DNA of 64,000 nt from Allolobophora icterica. Lineage: Eukaryota > Annelida > Clitellata > Crassiclitellata > Lumbricidae. Shown one piece after another: positions 48,592 to 60,847 of the stretch (its first letter is position 1; each line of letters opens with the position of its first letter). The notes below the pieces were generated by a model, which was not told the origin of the DNA, searched no databases, and saw only the letters and a program-made list of their open reading frames with translations. Location: assembly GCA_963556255.1 (NCBI GenBank), contig OY744605.1:69206693-69270692 (forward strand). Reading direction: 5' to 3'. The position numbers and the translations under genes are program-made.

Positions 48592-51119
48592 GCTGTCACT
48601 TGGATCAGTATGCTATGTCTAGAGGTCCACAGAACGAGTAGCAAACAGCTTCACTGTAAACTATTAACAGGTGAAGTGATCCATGACAAACAGAACAATT
48701 ATGGTGGCTAGAACGCTTACAGACAGAATGTGTCTGATGTCCAAGCACATAATTATGTTGTCGCTTACTGTAAGAAAATTCCATCCAATTAGGCCTATTA
48801 AATAATAATCATAATTATTATCATTATTATTATTATTACTATTACTATTATTATTATTATTATTATTTTGACTCGAGGTATCAATGATCCCTCAGGATTT
48901 GGAAAAAATATTGTTATTATCATTATTATTATTTTCCAACTCCTCTCAATTGTGGTCTAACGCTTTAATGCTGTCGCCATTCCCAACACTTCCTCCCTGC
49001 CTGAACTTCACAGGGCTTAGCCAACCCAAACATTTAGCACTTCTCTGGAGCCATTTTAAATCCTGATGGATCACATTACGTGCCTTGGGACAAATAATAA
49101 TAATATAAATCCTCAGCGCCTCTAAGCAGCTGCTTTGCAAGCAGCGCTGTTCAGATTTCTATTGATCTATCTATATATCTGTCTCTCTGTCTGTCTGTCT
49201 GTCTACCCACCCACCCACCCACCCACCCACCAACCCACCCACCCACCCACCTACCTATCTACCTACCTACCTACCTACCTACCTACCTACCTACCTACCT
49301 ACTTATCTACCTAAGTATCTACCTATCTATCTATCTATCTGTCTATCTATCTACCTACCTATCTATCTATTCTTCATTGCAATTAACACGCTGATTTCTC
49401 AATACGGACAGAAGATCGGTGACAAGACTTGAAGACTATCCGCACCAGTTAAATCCAGAGTTTTCTTCTGGAACAATCTGCTGAGCCATAGGCGGTAGAC
49501 AAAACGTGTCTTTTATTGTTGTGCACATAACTTATACACAGACTCAACTGAGAACTATGAGAAATATTAGTAGTTTCGTCGAATGTTATACAGTAATATT
49601 TTGCCTTCTTGAGCCGCTCAAAACTCGTGCTTCTTATCTCTTCCGCTCAGCATTCAATCTTGAGTTCTTAAGATGATTTTCAAGTTGACGATCCCCGCAG
49701 TTAACTGTAAACCGCAGTAGCTCTCTAAAATTGCATTCATATAATTATTCAGCGGTTCCCTCTGTGATTGTTTACTTTAATTCCCATCATCTCGATGACC
49801 TTGTAGTGGAATATTCTGTCTGCCAACTAATTTTTAAATTCAGGCCAAAGTCAGCCAGCGGGCCCAAGTAGGTGAAGTAACTCCATTGGGGCCCATTCTA
49901 CGGTACATCGGCGCACATTCATTGTGACAGAGGGAGAAATATTATTTTAGGTCATGCAAAGAGCAATACTGTAGGTGCAGTGATTGTGCAACTGCAGAGA
50001 ACATACAAAATAAAAGATACAGTAAAATAAATAGCAATCAAATCTGCAAATGCTTAGTTTGGAATTGTCAACGGGCTGATCAACTAAAAATGGTATCAAG
50101 TGATAATATTCAAACGGCAATCCGTCGTTGTACGGGCGTAAAAATATTTAATCACATGACATTTATCCTGTTGTAGGCCTATATCAAGTTTTAAAATTAT
50201 TTTTAGACTCTTGGACTCTCTTTTTAGACTCTGTGGATCCGCCTTTGAGTGACAGTGAGATATTGGTAGGTACTTGCTGTTAAAACGACCCTGCGTCATA
50301 GCAAGCTGATTACAGTCGCCCTCCTCTTTATCCAGGCTTGGGACTAGCACCATCCGAAAACGGCAGTGGCGGAATCAGTGGTAGCGAGGTTCATACGAAA
50401 AGTTCTTAAATCAGATTTAGACTGCTCTCAAAAGTTGTCCAAACTGCTGAAAAATGAACCCTTGCTCCCTATTGATGGCAGACGTAGTCACATAACTTTG
50501 GGGCTTTTAAAATTTAAATGGCATGTGCGTTTTGATCGTGGCGCTTTAGAAGTCTTTACATTAGATTAGCCATGCATGGGGAATCCACTGCATTAACTAA
50601 GGTATAGGTCTATTTTTCTACTCACAAATTACAACACTCTTCTGTACGGTAAAAATACAGAAATCCTGAATGTTGTTTGGGCTTAACAAATATAAGAACA
50701 GATAGAATCCGCTCGGCTGCAATCGCTGTCTTCGAAAATTCTTCGACTCTGCATATTGATATGCATGTGCGAAAAGCGAGAGCACATTTTGTCAGATTGT
50801 TGGGAAATTTAATTTTGACTGGTTCCTTGCGCTGTTGGCTTTGTTTGGATTTGTCTGTCTATATATATCGTATGTAATATCAACTTAAATGTAATCCGAG
50901 AACTTTTATAGCGCCAGAGATTTAAGCTAAAGGCAATTATTGATGGCTGTTTCACATAAACACGTGCAGTCAAAGAGGGCCAGTCACCACCCAGGCAGTC
51001 AGTAAGGCCACCCTGTCAACCCCCAAAAGGCCAGTCAACAAGTGAGCTGATCTAAAAGCCAGCCAATTAGAATGTCAGCTAGACAATTTCACATTAAGGA
51101 AGCAATTTAACCTGTAAGA
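48592..51119. other. Intergenic; simple repeats; no gene recognised
   Basis: (ATT)n near 48820-48870 and a compound CTGT/CCAC/CTAC/TCTA array at 49180-49370. One TATAGCGCC motif near 50907. No known domain. Confidence 0.5.
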
Positions 51120-51362
51120 CATCAAGAAGCCAGCCGAGGAAGCCAGCCTTTAAAGCAGTCACCAAAGAAGCCAGCCATCAAAGCAACCACCGAAGAAGCC
51201 AGCCATCAAAGCAACCACCGAAGAAGCCAGCCATCAAAGCAACCACCGAAGAAGCCAGCCATCAAAGCAACCACCGAAGAAGCCAGCCATCAAAGCAACC
51301 ACCGAAGAAGCCAGCCATCAAAGCAACCACCGAAGAAGCCAGACATCAAAATAGCCATTGAG
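51120..51362. repeat. 28-bp minisatellite, about 8 copies
   Basis: Unit like GAAGCCAGCCATCAAAGCAA plus CCACCGAA. Central copies (51167-51340) are identical; edge copies diverge. Confidence 0.9.
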
Positions 51363-52933
51363 GAAGTCAGACAGCTAACTATAGTTCTAAATGCAATTTT
51401 CAACAGAAAATAATCTGAAAATGGCTTAAAGCGTTTAATTAAATAGATATTCAAAGATACATGTATATAATACAAACTATGTGCATGACGATTATTCAGC
51501 AAGAAACTCATAAGCTCCGCTAACGACAAATGCATTTAAAATAGATAAATTATGTACAATAAACAAACAGTCTGAAACAGAACATCCAAATGAAATATGG
51601 CTAATTCTATACAGTAACAATGGAATTCAAACCTCTCAGGGCAGTTTGAGCTAAATTCTGTACATAAAAACCGGAATTCAGAAACGTGCAAATAAAAAGA
51701 GCAAATTCCATGCGTTCAAAATGGAATCCACACAGCATACATGAATAAAACGGAGCAAATTCTATACAATAAAAATGGGTTTTTGAATAACTTATGACGC
51801 TCCTTTAAATATGAAGACATCATAAATTGACTTAAACTATAAAAACAAATTTTAGGTTTTAATCCGAGGTAGAAATGTTCCCGCATGATTAAAAAATTTA
51901 GGAGAACATATAAAAATCATCTGAAATGGTTTAATCTTCTCAGTTCTGGGAGAACAATTGTTAGATTAATCTGATCAAAGTTAGAATTATATAATTTTAA
52001 CTTAATTGGACTGATAAACTTCGGTTTCCTTTGTCGTTTAACTCAGAATTATTGTTCATTACGATCAAATTGTTACATTTCATTAAATTACCAAGAATAC
52101 TTAAGATCAGATGCGCTAATTCATCAGTCCATATTTCAAGATCTCAGTGTGCATTTTTATTATGAAAAAACGCTGGAGGTCATCAATGCAACGTTGCAAC
52201 GCTTCATATTGTAAGTTCAGCGTTACAAGTTACCAGCGCAAGGGGCGTTTGAACGCAAGTTGCATAGGCTAAAGTCACAAGCACAGAAGAACTGGGGTAG
52301 TCAACTCAAACGTAAAATAACTCAAAGCAAAAAAACAACATTAAATTCCTTCTATTTCGGAAAAAAACTGCAGAGAACAGTGAACGGTCTGAACCAAAGA
52401 CGCTAGATTTTGAACACTCGGGTTTTACGAAATTCAAGACGACCTCTATGACAATACAAAACATGTGTAAACCCTTATAAATTAATTGTCCTATCATTAA
52501 TTATCACATTAAATTACTAATCACTAGCTCACCGTAATCGTAATCGTGAACTCAAATTTCTAAAGCTTCTTTAAAGCCAAGCGCAGAGCACAAGCTTATT
52601 CGGGAAACTAAAGTGACCCGTTACTCACGTAACAACTAACTGTAAACCAGTATGTTATCTATATGTCACAATGAATTATGAGTCGTGGGTAGAAAGACAG
52701 TTTCTTATGTGAGATTCCAGACCAGTCGTCGATGCGACTTTCAGACGTAAATGTTTTGCACGAAAATCGTTAAATGGGAATTTTTACATGACAATCAAAA
52801 AGACAATCGAAATAAACAGAACTCGTGAAGATCGTTCAGTCTTTACAACGATATAAGCGGTTTATGTGAGATCTGGAAATCAACGGGTAAATGTGACAGC
52901 AGAGCCTATTTTACAGCGTGTGAAGACGGTTTA
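51363..52933. other. Intergenic, downstream of the receptor gene
   Basis: AT-rich, no exon-like frame recognised. The 3' UTR of the minus-strand receptor should lie at its right end. Confidence 0.5.
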
Positions 52934-53260
52934 CTAGTTGCTAAATCCCGAGACGATGGTGCTCGAAGTCCTTCCATTGGACGACGAACCGTTTGATAAA
53001 ATGGTCAGCGCTGTGCCGTTGCTCGTGTGTGAAGTATTGGACAGTTGTTGTCCGAAGCGGACCTTGTGCACGCTGTTTTGCTTGGACAGCACCTCCTGGA
53101 CGTACAGCTCGTTCTCTGGCTTCGTAGTTTGGACGAGGTCCTCCTGTGAGTCCGTTCCAGACAGAGGAATCTGGTGGAGGTGTGGGGCTGAGTTGCGGGA
53201 CAAAACCCCCGTCAATCGACGATTCTTTGGTTTTGAAGAGGACGACGATGACTTCTTATT
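52934..53260 (-). CDS. Receptor last exon (cytoplasmic tail)
   Basis: 327 bp, acceptor TTTACAG, stop TAG at 52934-52936. Ser-rich basic start (NKKSSSSSSKPKNRR), then a polar tail ending SGFSN. No PDZ-binding consensus is obvious. Confidence 0.7.
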   Translation of the reverse strand, partial: NKKSSSSSSKPKNRRLTGVLSRNSAPHLHQIPLSGTDSQEDLVQTTKPENELYVQEVLSKQNSVHKVRFGQQLSNTSHTSNGTALTILSNGSSSNGRTSSTIVSGFSN

Positions 53261-53317
53261 CTGTAAAGGAAAAGATCAAAACCAAAGGCATCCGTTTATG
53301 TGTGTATGTATTTATTA

Positions 53318-53350
<33 letters not shown>

Positions 53351-56300
53351 ATGTATGTATGTATGTATGTATGCATGCATGCATGCATGCATGCATGCAT
53401 GCATGTATGTATGTATGTATGTATGTATGTATGTATGTATGTATGTATGTATGTATGCATGCATGCATGCATGCATGCATGTATGTATGTATGTATGTAT
53501 GTATGTATGTATGTATGTATGTATGTATGCATGCATGCATGTATGTATGTATGTATGTATGTATGTATGTATGCATGTATGTATGTATGTATGTATGTAT
53601 GTATGTATGCATGTATGTATGTATATATGTATACATGTATGCATGTGTGCATGCTTAGAAGCATCCATTTAACACCTAGACATATAATATAACGCCTTAG
53701 TACCTCATAGTGGTGCTAAAGTCTGTAAGAAGAACAAAAACTTTAACTAGAATAGTCACCACTGGCGAGTTCTCGCGCACACGTATAACCCAACGAACGG
53801 CCATGAATGTAGCGATGCGTCCATCAAAGGCTCTATTCAAGGCGTTTACGGGTTCAAATCACCCACATTTTTCCGATGCGTTAAAATTAAATTTTTTGGG
53901 GGAGAAACCAGGAAGGTTTAAAAATCATCGAAACAGGAGGGATAATAGAGCACTTGGTTGGATTTCCTGTGAAAAAGTCCCACCCCAAGTTTACTTATAA
54001 TCTTACATTTATGCAGCGGCAGCATTATATCATAATGACTAGTAGTTGTACATGTATAATGTGTATGTATGCATCAAGCCATTTAATACTGCGCATTTTG
54101 AATAGGCCTGCCTCACAAAAACGCTGCAGAAATGACTAATCGATTTATATAGGTGCGTTTTTAAAAAGATCCCTGAACAAAGTCAAAGGCAATGGTAGGG
54201 CCTATGAAATGTAATTGTGGATGATCTAAGCACGAAAAGACATCATGGCTTCCACTTGAAGTGTGGAAGCGCGGCACCTGCATCTTCCCACGGCCTACAG
54301 AACGACGCTGACTCGATACTGGAGCAAAGAGCTCCTGATTAATTGCCAACAATTAAGTAGAGAATAATTGCAAGGAATGGCATATTCTGACTCACCTTTG
54401 TATGACAAAGACCGTGCAGGATAAAAATGAACAAACCCTACAACGGTAACAAATAAGATAGCTACAATGTCAGGTTCGTTGCAGGCAAGGGAACATATGT
54501 TAAGGGAAGCAAGAGAAGGTAAATGAAAGTTAAGAGAAGTTGTGTGAGGTAAGATGATTGAAGGTAACATTAAGGTAAAATAAGGTAAAAGTAAGGTAAG
54601 TACGGTAAGCAAAGTAAGGTGAGGTAAATGAGGGAAGGTATGATGATCGAAGTAAGGTATGGAAAGGTTAGGGAAGGGAAGGTCGGAGAAGGTAAGATAA
54701 AGTTAGACAAAGTGAAGATAAGAAAATATGCGATCAGGTATAGGGTGAAACCCGGTGAGTTATGATAAGTTAACGTTAACGTAGGGTAACGAGGTCAGGT
54801 CAGGTCAGGGAAGGTCAGGAGCTATGTAAGATAAAGTTAAATTACAAGGATGAGGGATGGCATTAACCTGCAAGGAGTTTGTGATGGCGAATATGTACTG
54901 GAAAGCGATCGCTTCTTTGCTGACTGAGAGAACGCCAAAGATCCACGTCACTCCCATTATCGGACTCAAAATCACGATATTCCGTACAATAGATCTGTGA
55001 AATAAACAGAAATATGAATTTAATCAACCTATAAATCGATTAATAAATCAATAAAGCCATGTAGGGGAAAGGCTTGTATTATGGGCCACCGTGTAATATG
55101 GGCCTCGGCTGTTTTTCCCACCTATCATGTCTGCGAAGGGCACCCCGTCAAAAGAGCGCCCGACAAAAGAGCGCCGACAAAAGAGCGCCGACAAAAGAGC
55201 GCCAACATAAGAGCGCCGATAAGAAGTGTGAGGTGTCACGACAAATGGTTCGCTGACGAAAGGTTCATGGGGTTCTAGCTTCTAGTTTGAGCTATGTTTT
55301 CATCGAGAATCCAGCTTCTAGTTTTAGCTATATTTTCATCACTCATGCAGCTTCTAGTTTGAACTATGTTTTCATCACTCATGCAGCTTCTAGTTTGAGC
55401 TATGTTTTCATCACTCATCCATCCTCTAGTTTGAGTTATGTTTTCATCGCTCATCCAACTTCTAGTTTGAGCTATGTTTTCATCACTCATCCAGCTTCTA
55501 GTTTGAGCTATGTTTTCATCGCTCTCCCAGCTTTAGGGTTAAGTTATATCTTCATCGATAATCCAGCTTCTAGCTTGAGCTATATTTTCTTCGACAATAG
55601 CGCTCAGACTAGAAGTTGAATGGATGATGATGATGATATAGCTCAAACTAGAAGCTAGAAGATCGATGAAAATAAAGACCAAAATTGATTAACGGAATGC
55701 GACGAAAAAGATTACAAAGCAAATCATGTTTTCTTCCGTTCCGAATACCAGGATTCTGTTCAAGTAATCCGCGCGATTTAATGGTTATGTCGGCACTCAA
55801 CTATGTGACATAAAATAAAATACTTGTTTATTTCCCATACCAGTTGATATAATGCAGTTCGTAACAATCATTGATAAATGTTAAAGTGATTTGATAATCT
55901 TTCAGCTGTCCCTCTCCCTTGAATGCTAATAAAAGTTTCGCTACAGGACCCTCGATATAAAGTTTTCGTCGGCGCTCTTATGTCGGCGCTCTTTTGTCGA
56001 CGCTCTTTTGTCGGCGCTCTTATGTCGGTCGCTCTTTTGACGGGTCACCTCTGCGAAGAGCTCTTGCCGTGCGAAACGATCCGTCTACTTATTTCAACTT
56101 CATGTTGTGAATTTGAGCTGTTGGCAATAACTTCTGCACGAATGGTAACAATTTTAACTTTTGGTACATATTGCTTATAAAATTGGTTCAACTTCAACAG
56201 CTGTTGTGTAGCTTAGGATTTCAGCTACGCTATGCCGTGTGGTTTCAGAAGGTAGCAATTTCTTAATCAAATAAAAAATAGTTTTGTTGGGACTATAAAA

Positions 56301-58276
56301 ACATTCGACGGTCACGCTATAACTGGTTTCCCCGAAGCATACCATGTTTGTAATATGGGCCTGCGATGGAATGTGTATTATGGGCCAACCCATATTACAC
56401 ATTCCATCACAGGCCCATGTATTATGGCCTGTGTAATATGGGCCAGCCCATATTACACGAGCCATAATACATGGTAATTGTAGCTGATTTCACAAGTGCA
56501 ATTTGTTTCATTTTATTTTCGTTTTACACACTCTTTACGGGCAGTTTCAATATGGAAGTTGTGACAAAGACAAGAGCCACCAAAACAATCATATCTAAAT
56601 CAACCTTGCTAAAGAAATGGACCAAAATAAAATCAAAATCAAAACAAAATACAAGTTTAAAGGAGACATCGAAAACGACCAGAGCATCCCTGATCTCACA
56701 ATTTGTAGTGTGTAGGGGAGTCATACGAAGAGAACTGGGTTCAGTGCACAACATGTCAACCCTGGTCGCATGAAGACTGTGCAAATTTAAAACCATCCTA
56801 AGTTTTACTTCTGTGACAATTGCCAGCCTTTGCCTAGAAACTTCTGACATATATTTAATACCAGTAAACAGCTCGGAAACGTTGCAAATTGTATGAACTG
56901 AGAATATCAAGCTCTGAAATATGATTATTGCTTTAAAACTTTAATCATTTTCGTCTTCTGTTGCAAAATCAGGCAGTTGTCTAACATGTGTAACAGTATT
57001 GTTTTATCTCTACAATGGTGGCCCATATTACACACGTGGTTGTGTAATATGGGCCATTTTTTGTATCTTAAAAATAATTATTTAAAATTTTATTTACATC
57101 GATTAAGCAATCATTCCTTTACATTTGGTCATAACTAATGCCAAGTAATGCATGGAATAAAAAAAAACTGTACACCCAATTGCTCCTGTACTAAATAATC
57201 GAACAATTTGTTAGGTGGCCCATAATACAAGCCTTTCCCCTATCTATCTATCTACTCGTTATCTATCTGTCTATCAAATGACTAGATGAATGGAGGGAGA
57301 GAGAAAGGCATGGCTTCGGCTGTGTGGATAAATGAATGGATGGACAGATCGATGGATCAATCAAGCATTTCATTCAATCGATCAATCAATCTTTCAATCA
57401 GACAATAACTCAATCAATCAACTTTCTTAATTCGTGCACAGTCAATGCACAATGCACCTCGCATTAGTCAACCAATGTTGCTGTACAATTTTTAACAAAG
57501 CTCCATACCGAAAATTTTCAAAGAATATCAACTCCCCGCAAGTAGTTAAACAAAAGACACTTAATTGAGATTACTTATCTGAAGAAATATTCACTTACAG
57601 CAGTTTATTTCTCTTTTTCTTTAAGTCCGATCGCACTTTGGTCCTTGCTATTCGACACAGAACTATGACAATGATGGTCAGATTGACCTTTGACACGAAT
57701 AAACAAAACATTTAAAATAAGAGTCTTCTTCCAAATTTCATAATAAAAATTCCCACCCCGAAGGTAAAGCTAAAGTTATTCATAAAGGCAAATGCGACGG
57801 TAAAGCTAAAGGTAAAACACTGTGTGCAAAAAGTAAGAAAAAGTAAATGTGAAGAAAAACTGCAAAACTAAGATAAAGTCTAAATGTAAAAGCAAAGATA
57901 AACAAAGGTAAAGGTAAAAGCAAAGGTAATAAAGGTAGAGGTAAAAGCAAATGTAAATAAAGTAAAAGTAAACACAAAACTAAATAAAGGTAAAGGTAAA
58001 AGCAAAGGTAAAGAAAGGTAAAGGTAAAAGCAACGTAAATAAAGGTAATGACAAATGCGATGCTAATAGCAGAATTCACCAGGAGGTGCTAGTGTAGCAT
58101 GAATCCCAAGACTTGTTTCTGCTCAGGTGGGATTTTGAACCCTAAACCTTTTGCTAACTACTAGACTATCAAGCGCAATTAAAGCTTAAGGAAGTGCAAT
58201 GATCCTGACCGAAATGATGAACAAAGCCGGAGCAACAAAAGCCCACAGAACGTTTTCCTCAACAGACAGCCAGCAT
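52934..58276 (-). CDS. Adhesion-type GPCR, 3' part (TM5 to C-terminus)
   Basis: Seven-transmembrane receptor at the plasma membrane. Exons 58276-58210, 57687-57599, 54994-54868, 54437-54396 and 53260-52934 join with consistent phases. TM5: WAFVAPALFIIS then VNLTIIVIVLCRI. Loop: ARTKVRSDLKKKRNKLL. TM6: ILSPIMGVTWIFGVLSV. TM7: FQYIFAITNSLQ and GLFIFILHGL. The TM6/TM7 pattern is that of the adhesion (B2) class. The N-terminus, GAIN/GPS region and TM1-4 are not in the window. A ~109-codon Ser/Thr/Asn-rich cytoplasmic tail follows. A further exon between 54396 and 53260 cannot be excluded. Introns contain a pogo-like foldback element and GGTAA-type repeats. Confidence 0.82.
53320..53655. repeat. 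Compound (ATGT)n/(ATGC)n microsatellite
   Basis: Alternating TATG and CATG blocks in the receptor's last intron. Met/Tyr/Cys/Val frames are artefacts. Confidence 0.95.
54396..54437 (-). CDS. Receptor micro-exon (end of TM7)
   Basis: 42 bp, acceptor TTGTAG, donor AAG|GTGAGT. Encodes GLFIFILHGLCHTK, the end of TM7 in adhesion GPCRs. Phase 0 both sides. Confidence 0.8.
54500..54830. repeat. Degenerate GGTAA-type repeat in receptor intron
   Basis: Runs of GGTAAG, AGGTAA and GGTCA of irregular spacing, purine-rich on the plus strand. Confidence 0.75.
54868..54994 (-). CDS. Receptor exon (TM6 and start of TM7)
   Basis: 127 bp, acceptor TTTCACAG, donor CAG|GTTAAT. Encodes IVILSPIMGVTWIFGVLSVS and FQYIFAITNSLQ. 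Confidence 0.88.
55131..56058. mobile_element. Nested inverted-repeat element with GACAAAAGAGCGCC arrays
   Basis: The arms 55131-55219 and 55969-56058 are inverted copies, each built of 4-6 tandem GACAAAAGAGCGCC units preceded by CTGCGAAG. Probably a separate foldback element inserted in the larger one. Confidence 0.65.
55268..55605. repeat. 36-bp minisatellite, about 9 copies, with inverted copy at 55606-55670
   Basis: Unit AGCTTCTAGTTTGAGCTATG plus TTTTCATCACTCATCC. At 55606-55670 two units appear reversed (CTCAGACTAGAAGTTGAATG, GCTCAAACTAGAAGC). Confidence 0.88.
56640..56850 (+). pseudogene. PHD-like zinc-finger tail of a pogo-type transposase
   Basis: Fragments WVQCTTCQPWSHEDCANLK and FYFCDNCQP lie in different frames, separated by a frame change and stops. 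C-x2-C...H-x2-C...C-x2-C spacing of this kind ends many pogo/Tigger transposases. It supports the TA target duplication. Confidence 0.55.
57599..57687 (-). CDS. Receptor exon (end of TM5, third loop)
   Basis: 89 bp, acceptor GTCAAAG, donor CT|GTAAGT. Encodes VNLTIIVIVLCRIARTKV. Phase 0 in, 2 out, matching the TM6 exon. Confidence 0.85.
57760..58055. repeat. Degenerate AAAGGTAAAGC-type repeat in receptor intron
   Basis: Irregular AAGGTAAAGG / AAAAGCAAAGG blocks, purine-rich on the plus strand, between the two TM5 exons. Confidence 0.75.
58085..58185 (-). repeat. tRNA-derived SINE fragment
   Basis: The minus strand has box A-like TAGTCTAGTAGTTAGCA and box B-like GGGTTCAAAATCCC at tRNA spacing. 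Confidence 0.45.
58210..58276 (-). CDS. Receptor exon (start of TM5)
   Basis: 67 bp, acceptor TTGCAG, donor TCG|GTCAGG. Encodes CWLSVEENVLWAFVAPALF, the TM5 entry of adhesion GPCRs. Confidence 0.85.
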
Positions 58277-58604
58277 CTGCAACAACATAACATTCATTGT
58301 TATCATTTCTATTCTTGTTACTATTCCTATTGTTGTTGTTACTGTTATCATCAATATGATTACCACAACAACTACTGCATTACCTGTCTCAGTGTCATAT
58401 CCATCGTCGCCAATCAGGACAATCGTCACCATCACCTTCGTCATAACCATCCCCATACTCCTCATCCTCCTCGTAATCATTTTTATTACCTTCTCCATCA
58501 TCTTCATCTTTATCATCATATTATTATTGTCTCTCAGATGACGTGTGTATGTAATTATCATAGGCACACACAACTAAGCAGTGTAGTATTTTGCATGGTA
58601 TAAG

Positions 58605-59332
58605 TGTCGCAATCGGAGGTTTCCAGTCGATTGTTTGCCGTGTGTTGATGTCGACCCTCGATTGCTTGTTCTTTTACTTGCACTTTTATTTAACGTGCCT
58701 AACTTTTCTATAGAAGATTCACGACGAACTTTGTTTAATTAATAAATGAATTTAATTAAAGAAACAAATATATATATACACTAACTCTACGGGAACTTCC
58801 ACGTAGTATTAAAGCGTTTAGATATTAAATCGGATTATCTCAAATGTTGCTTCGTACAGCCTAACTACAGATCGTTCTTTCGCGTCAGTCTCTGAATCTG
58901 ACGGACTAATACTCTGCCGCCCCGCTGGTCGTTCCTCCCGATGTTTCTCGCTCGACCGATGTTCACACGTCGCGTTCGTCAGCAGTACAAGTCCCGTATT
59001 CTCCGTTCCCTTCTGTTAAGTAGGAACTCCAGCGTGCATCAGTCAGCCCCCCTCCCCACGTCAAGCTATCGTCAATTAGTGTCAGATTGCTCCTCGATAC
59101 GCGGGTCGTCGCTCGCCTGCAGCGCGGGCGGTGTCTGATTACACCATAGCCGCGAGGTGTCCTATTACACCTTGGCTGTGTGGTGTCCGATTACACCTCG
59201 GCCTAGCTGCCTTCATTGTTGACCCAGTGGAGACTGGCTTTCGTCCGTCATCGTCCTATCTCGACCAGCAACGACGCTTACATCATAATGATGATGCCAT
59301 CTCGTCGTTGTTGTCGATCTCCTCACGCGACA
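58605..59332 (-). repeat. 3' LTR of the Gmr1-like element
   Basis: TG...CA ends (TGTCGCAATC / GCGACA). Contains a minus-strand TATA-like TATATATA (about 58769-58778), AATAAA at 58685-58690 and three small GGTGT/ACACC hairpins at 59130-59197. Confidence 0.9.
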
Positions 59333-59343
59333 CCTCCCTTCCC
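59333..59343 (-). promoter_or_regulatory. Polypurine tract
   Basis: The minus strand reads GGGAAGGGAGG immediately before the 3' LTR, the expected plus-strand priming site. Confidence 0.7.
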
Positions 59344-59521
59344 GGGGAGGACAAAGCCAGTCATTGGTTCGCCTCCCGGCTGAGAATGATGTCGTTCCCT
59401 CCATCGATTTCCTCCAGACCATGTCCTCGTCGTTCCCATGAAAATACAAAATATCAGCACAGTTAGAAATATATTTACAGTTGTCGCGGTGCCTTACATG
59501 GTAGTCCGCCTTCTTCCTCAA

Positions 59522-60847
59522 TCATAGTCTGGACAAAAGATCAGTGGGAATATTCAGCGCCCCAGGTCGATATTCAAAAGACATATCGAAGTCCTGGAGT
59601 GCCAGAGCCCACCTCGCAAGTTTAGCACTTGTGGGCGTAGAAGCAGTTAGGAAAGTCAAGGGATTGTGATCAGAATAGAGGGTGGTTCTTGACATAAAAA
59701 TCCAATTCCTAAACTTCTTCAACGCAAAGATTACAGCATACGCTTCGCGTTCCACAGTGGACCAACGCGCTTGCGTAGCATCTAATTTAGAACTGGCAAA
59801 ACATGTTGGCCGTTCTGTTCCATCGTCTTGAATTTGGAATAAGCAGCAACCGACTGCTTCGTCTGAAGCATCAGTCGATAGACCAAACTCTCTGCCGTAG
59901 TCAATTGTCTGCAAACATACAGCGTTATTCAAATCGTGCGTAAGTTTATCTAGCGCATTTTGATGTTCAATTCGCCAGGGTATCTTAGCAGGCACCGATT
60001 TCTGGGTCAAGTCAGTGAGAATTCTGGCTGTCTCAGCCAGGTTAGGGATGAAGTTCCTAAAATAACTGAAGAAGCCAATTAATCTCCGTATGTCCTTTTT
60101 GGACTCGGGTTGAGGGATTTTCCCTAGCCCTGCGATTTTCATAGGATCCGGTTCAATGCTCCCTGATCCGATCAGGTGACCTACAAACGTTGTTTGTCGC
60201 CTAGCAAACGAACTCTTCTTAATGTTAAGGGTCAGACCCGACTGTTGAATAGTCATTAAGTATTTCTCTAGGTGTTTCATGTGATCCGGCCACGTCATCG
60301 AGTGTACTGCCATGTCACTATGTGAGGGAGTGATGATACCTAGGGCCAAAAGTTCGCGGGTCTGCTTCTCCATCTCCGGTTTGAGCAGTTCCGGCACCTT
60401 ATAGGCTCGCAAACTCTTCGGCCTGAACTCCGCGCTAACAGTGATTGTGTGTTCTAGGACGGGACAGAAACCTGGTTTGTCCGAGAACACATCTGGAAAC
60501 CTGTCTAACAGACTAAACAGCTGTTTCCGCTCGGGTACCGTTAAGTGTGCAACGGCAATAGGGTCTACTTGTGCACTAGGCCTTGTCTGCCTCGTGACGA
60601 AGCTACCCACCGCTTCCCCGTGACCGAAGTCTTCGTCCTTCTCGAACAGAATGGAGCAATTATTAATCAATGCTTGCTGTATTCTTTCGTTATATTTGCG
60701 AATCCGATTTGCGTGTAGTAAGCGGCTTTTGCCCCCTATTTCCACGATGTATGTGTAGGGCGATTTCACCTGAGCGATGATGGCCGGGCCTTGCCATTGG
60801 CCCTCCTTCTTTGCTCCTCGCGCTTCCGGTGATTGGATGATGACTTT
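59522..60847 (-). pseudogene. Pol remnant: integrase C-terminus, truncated RT, complete RNase H
   Basis: Same frame as the gag-protease ORF, separated from it by one TAA. Order: integrase-like end (GQWQGPAIIAQVKSPYTYIV, LLHANRIRKY), pre-RT (FPDVFSDKPGFCPVLEHTI), RT start (LLALGIITPSHSDM), then an abrupt join to AVHSMTWPDHMKHLEKYL, so the palm with its YxDD motif is missing. The thumb (FVGHLIGSGSIEPDPMKI) and RNase H follow (STDASDEAVG, VEREAYAVIFALKKF, YSDHNPLTFL) and the frame ends at DLLSRL. Most of integrase is also gone. Confidence 0.85.

Larger units (their letters stand above)
55064..57240. mobile_element. Foldback pogo-like DNA transposon, 2177 bp, TA target duplication
   Basis: Perfect 27-bp terminal inverted repeats at 55064-55090 and 57214-57240 (GGGGAAAGGCTTGTATTATG...), flanked by TA on both sides. 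Internal GTAATATGGGCC motifs recur in both orientations, including 28-bp arms at 56357-56384 / 56389-56416. Only a transposase tail remnant is left. It lies in the receptor intron. Confidence 0.82.

Noticed and set aside
53256..53692. Met-Tyr-Val-Cys or Ile-His-Thr ORFs
   Set aside because: ATGT/ATGC microsatellite artefacts on both strands.
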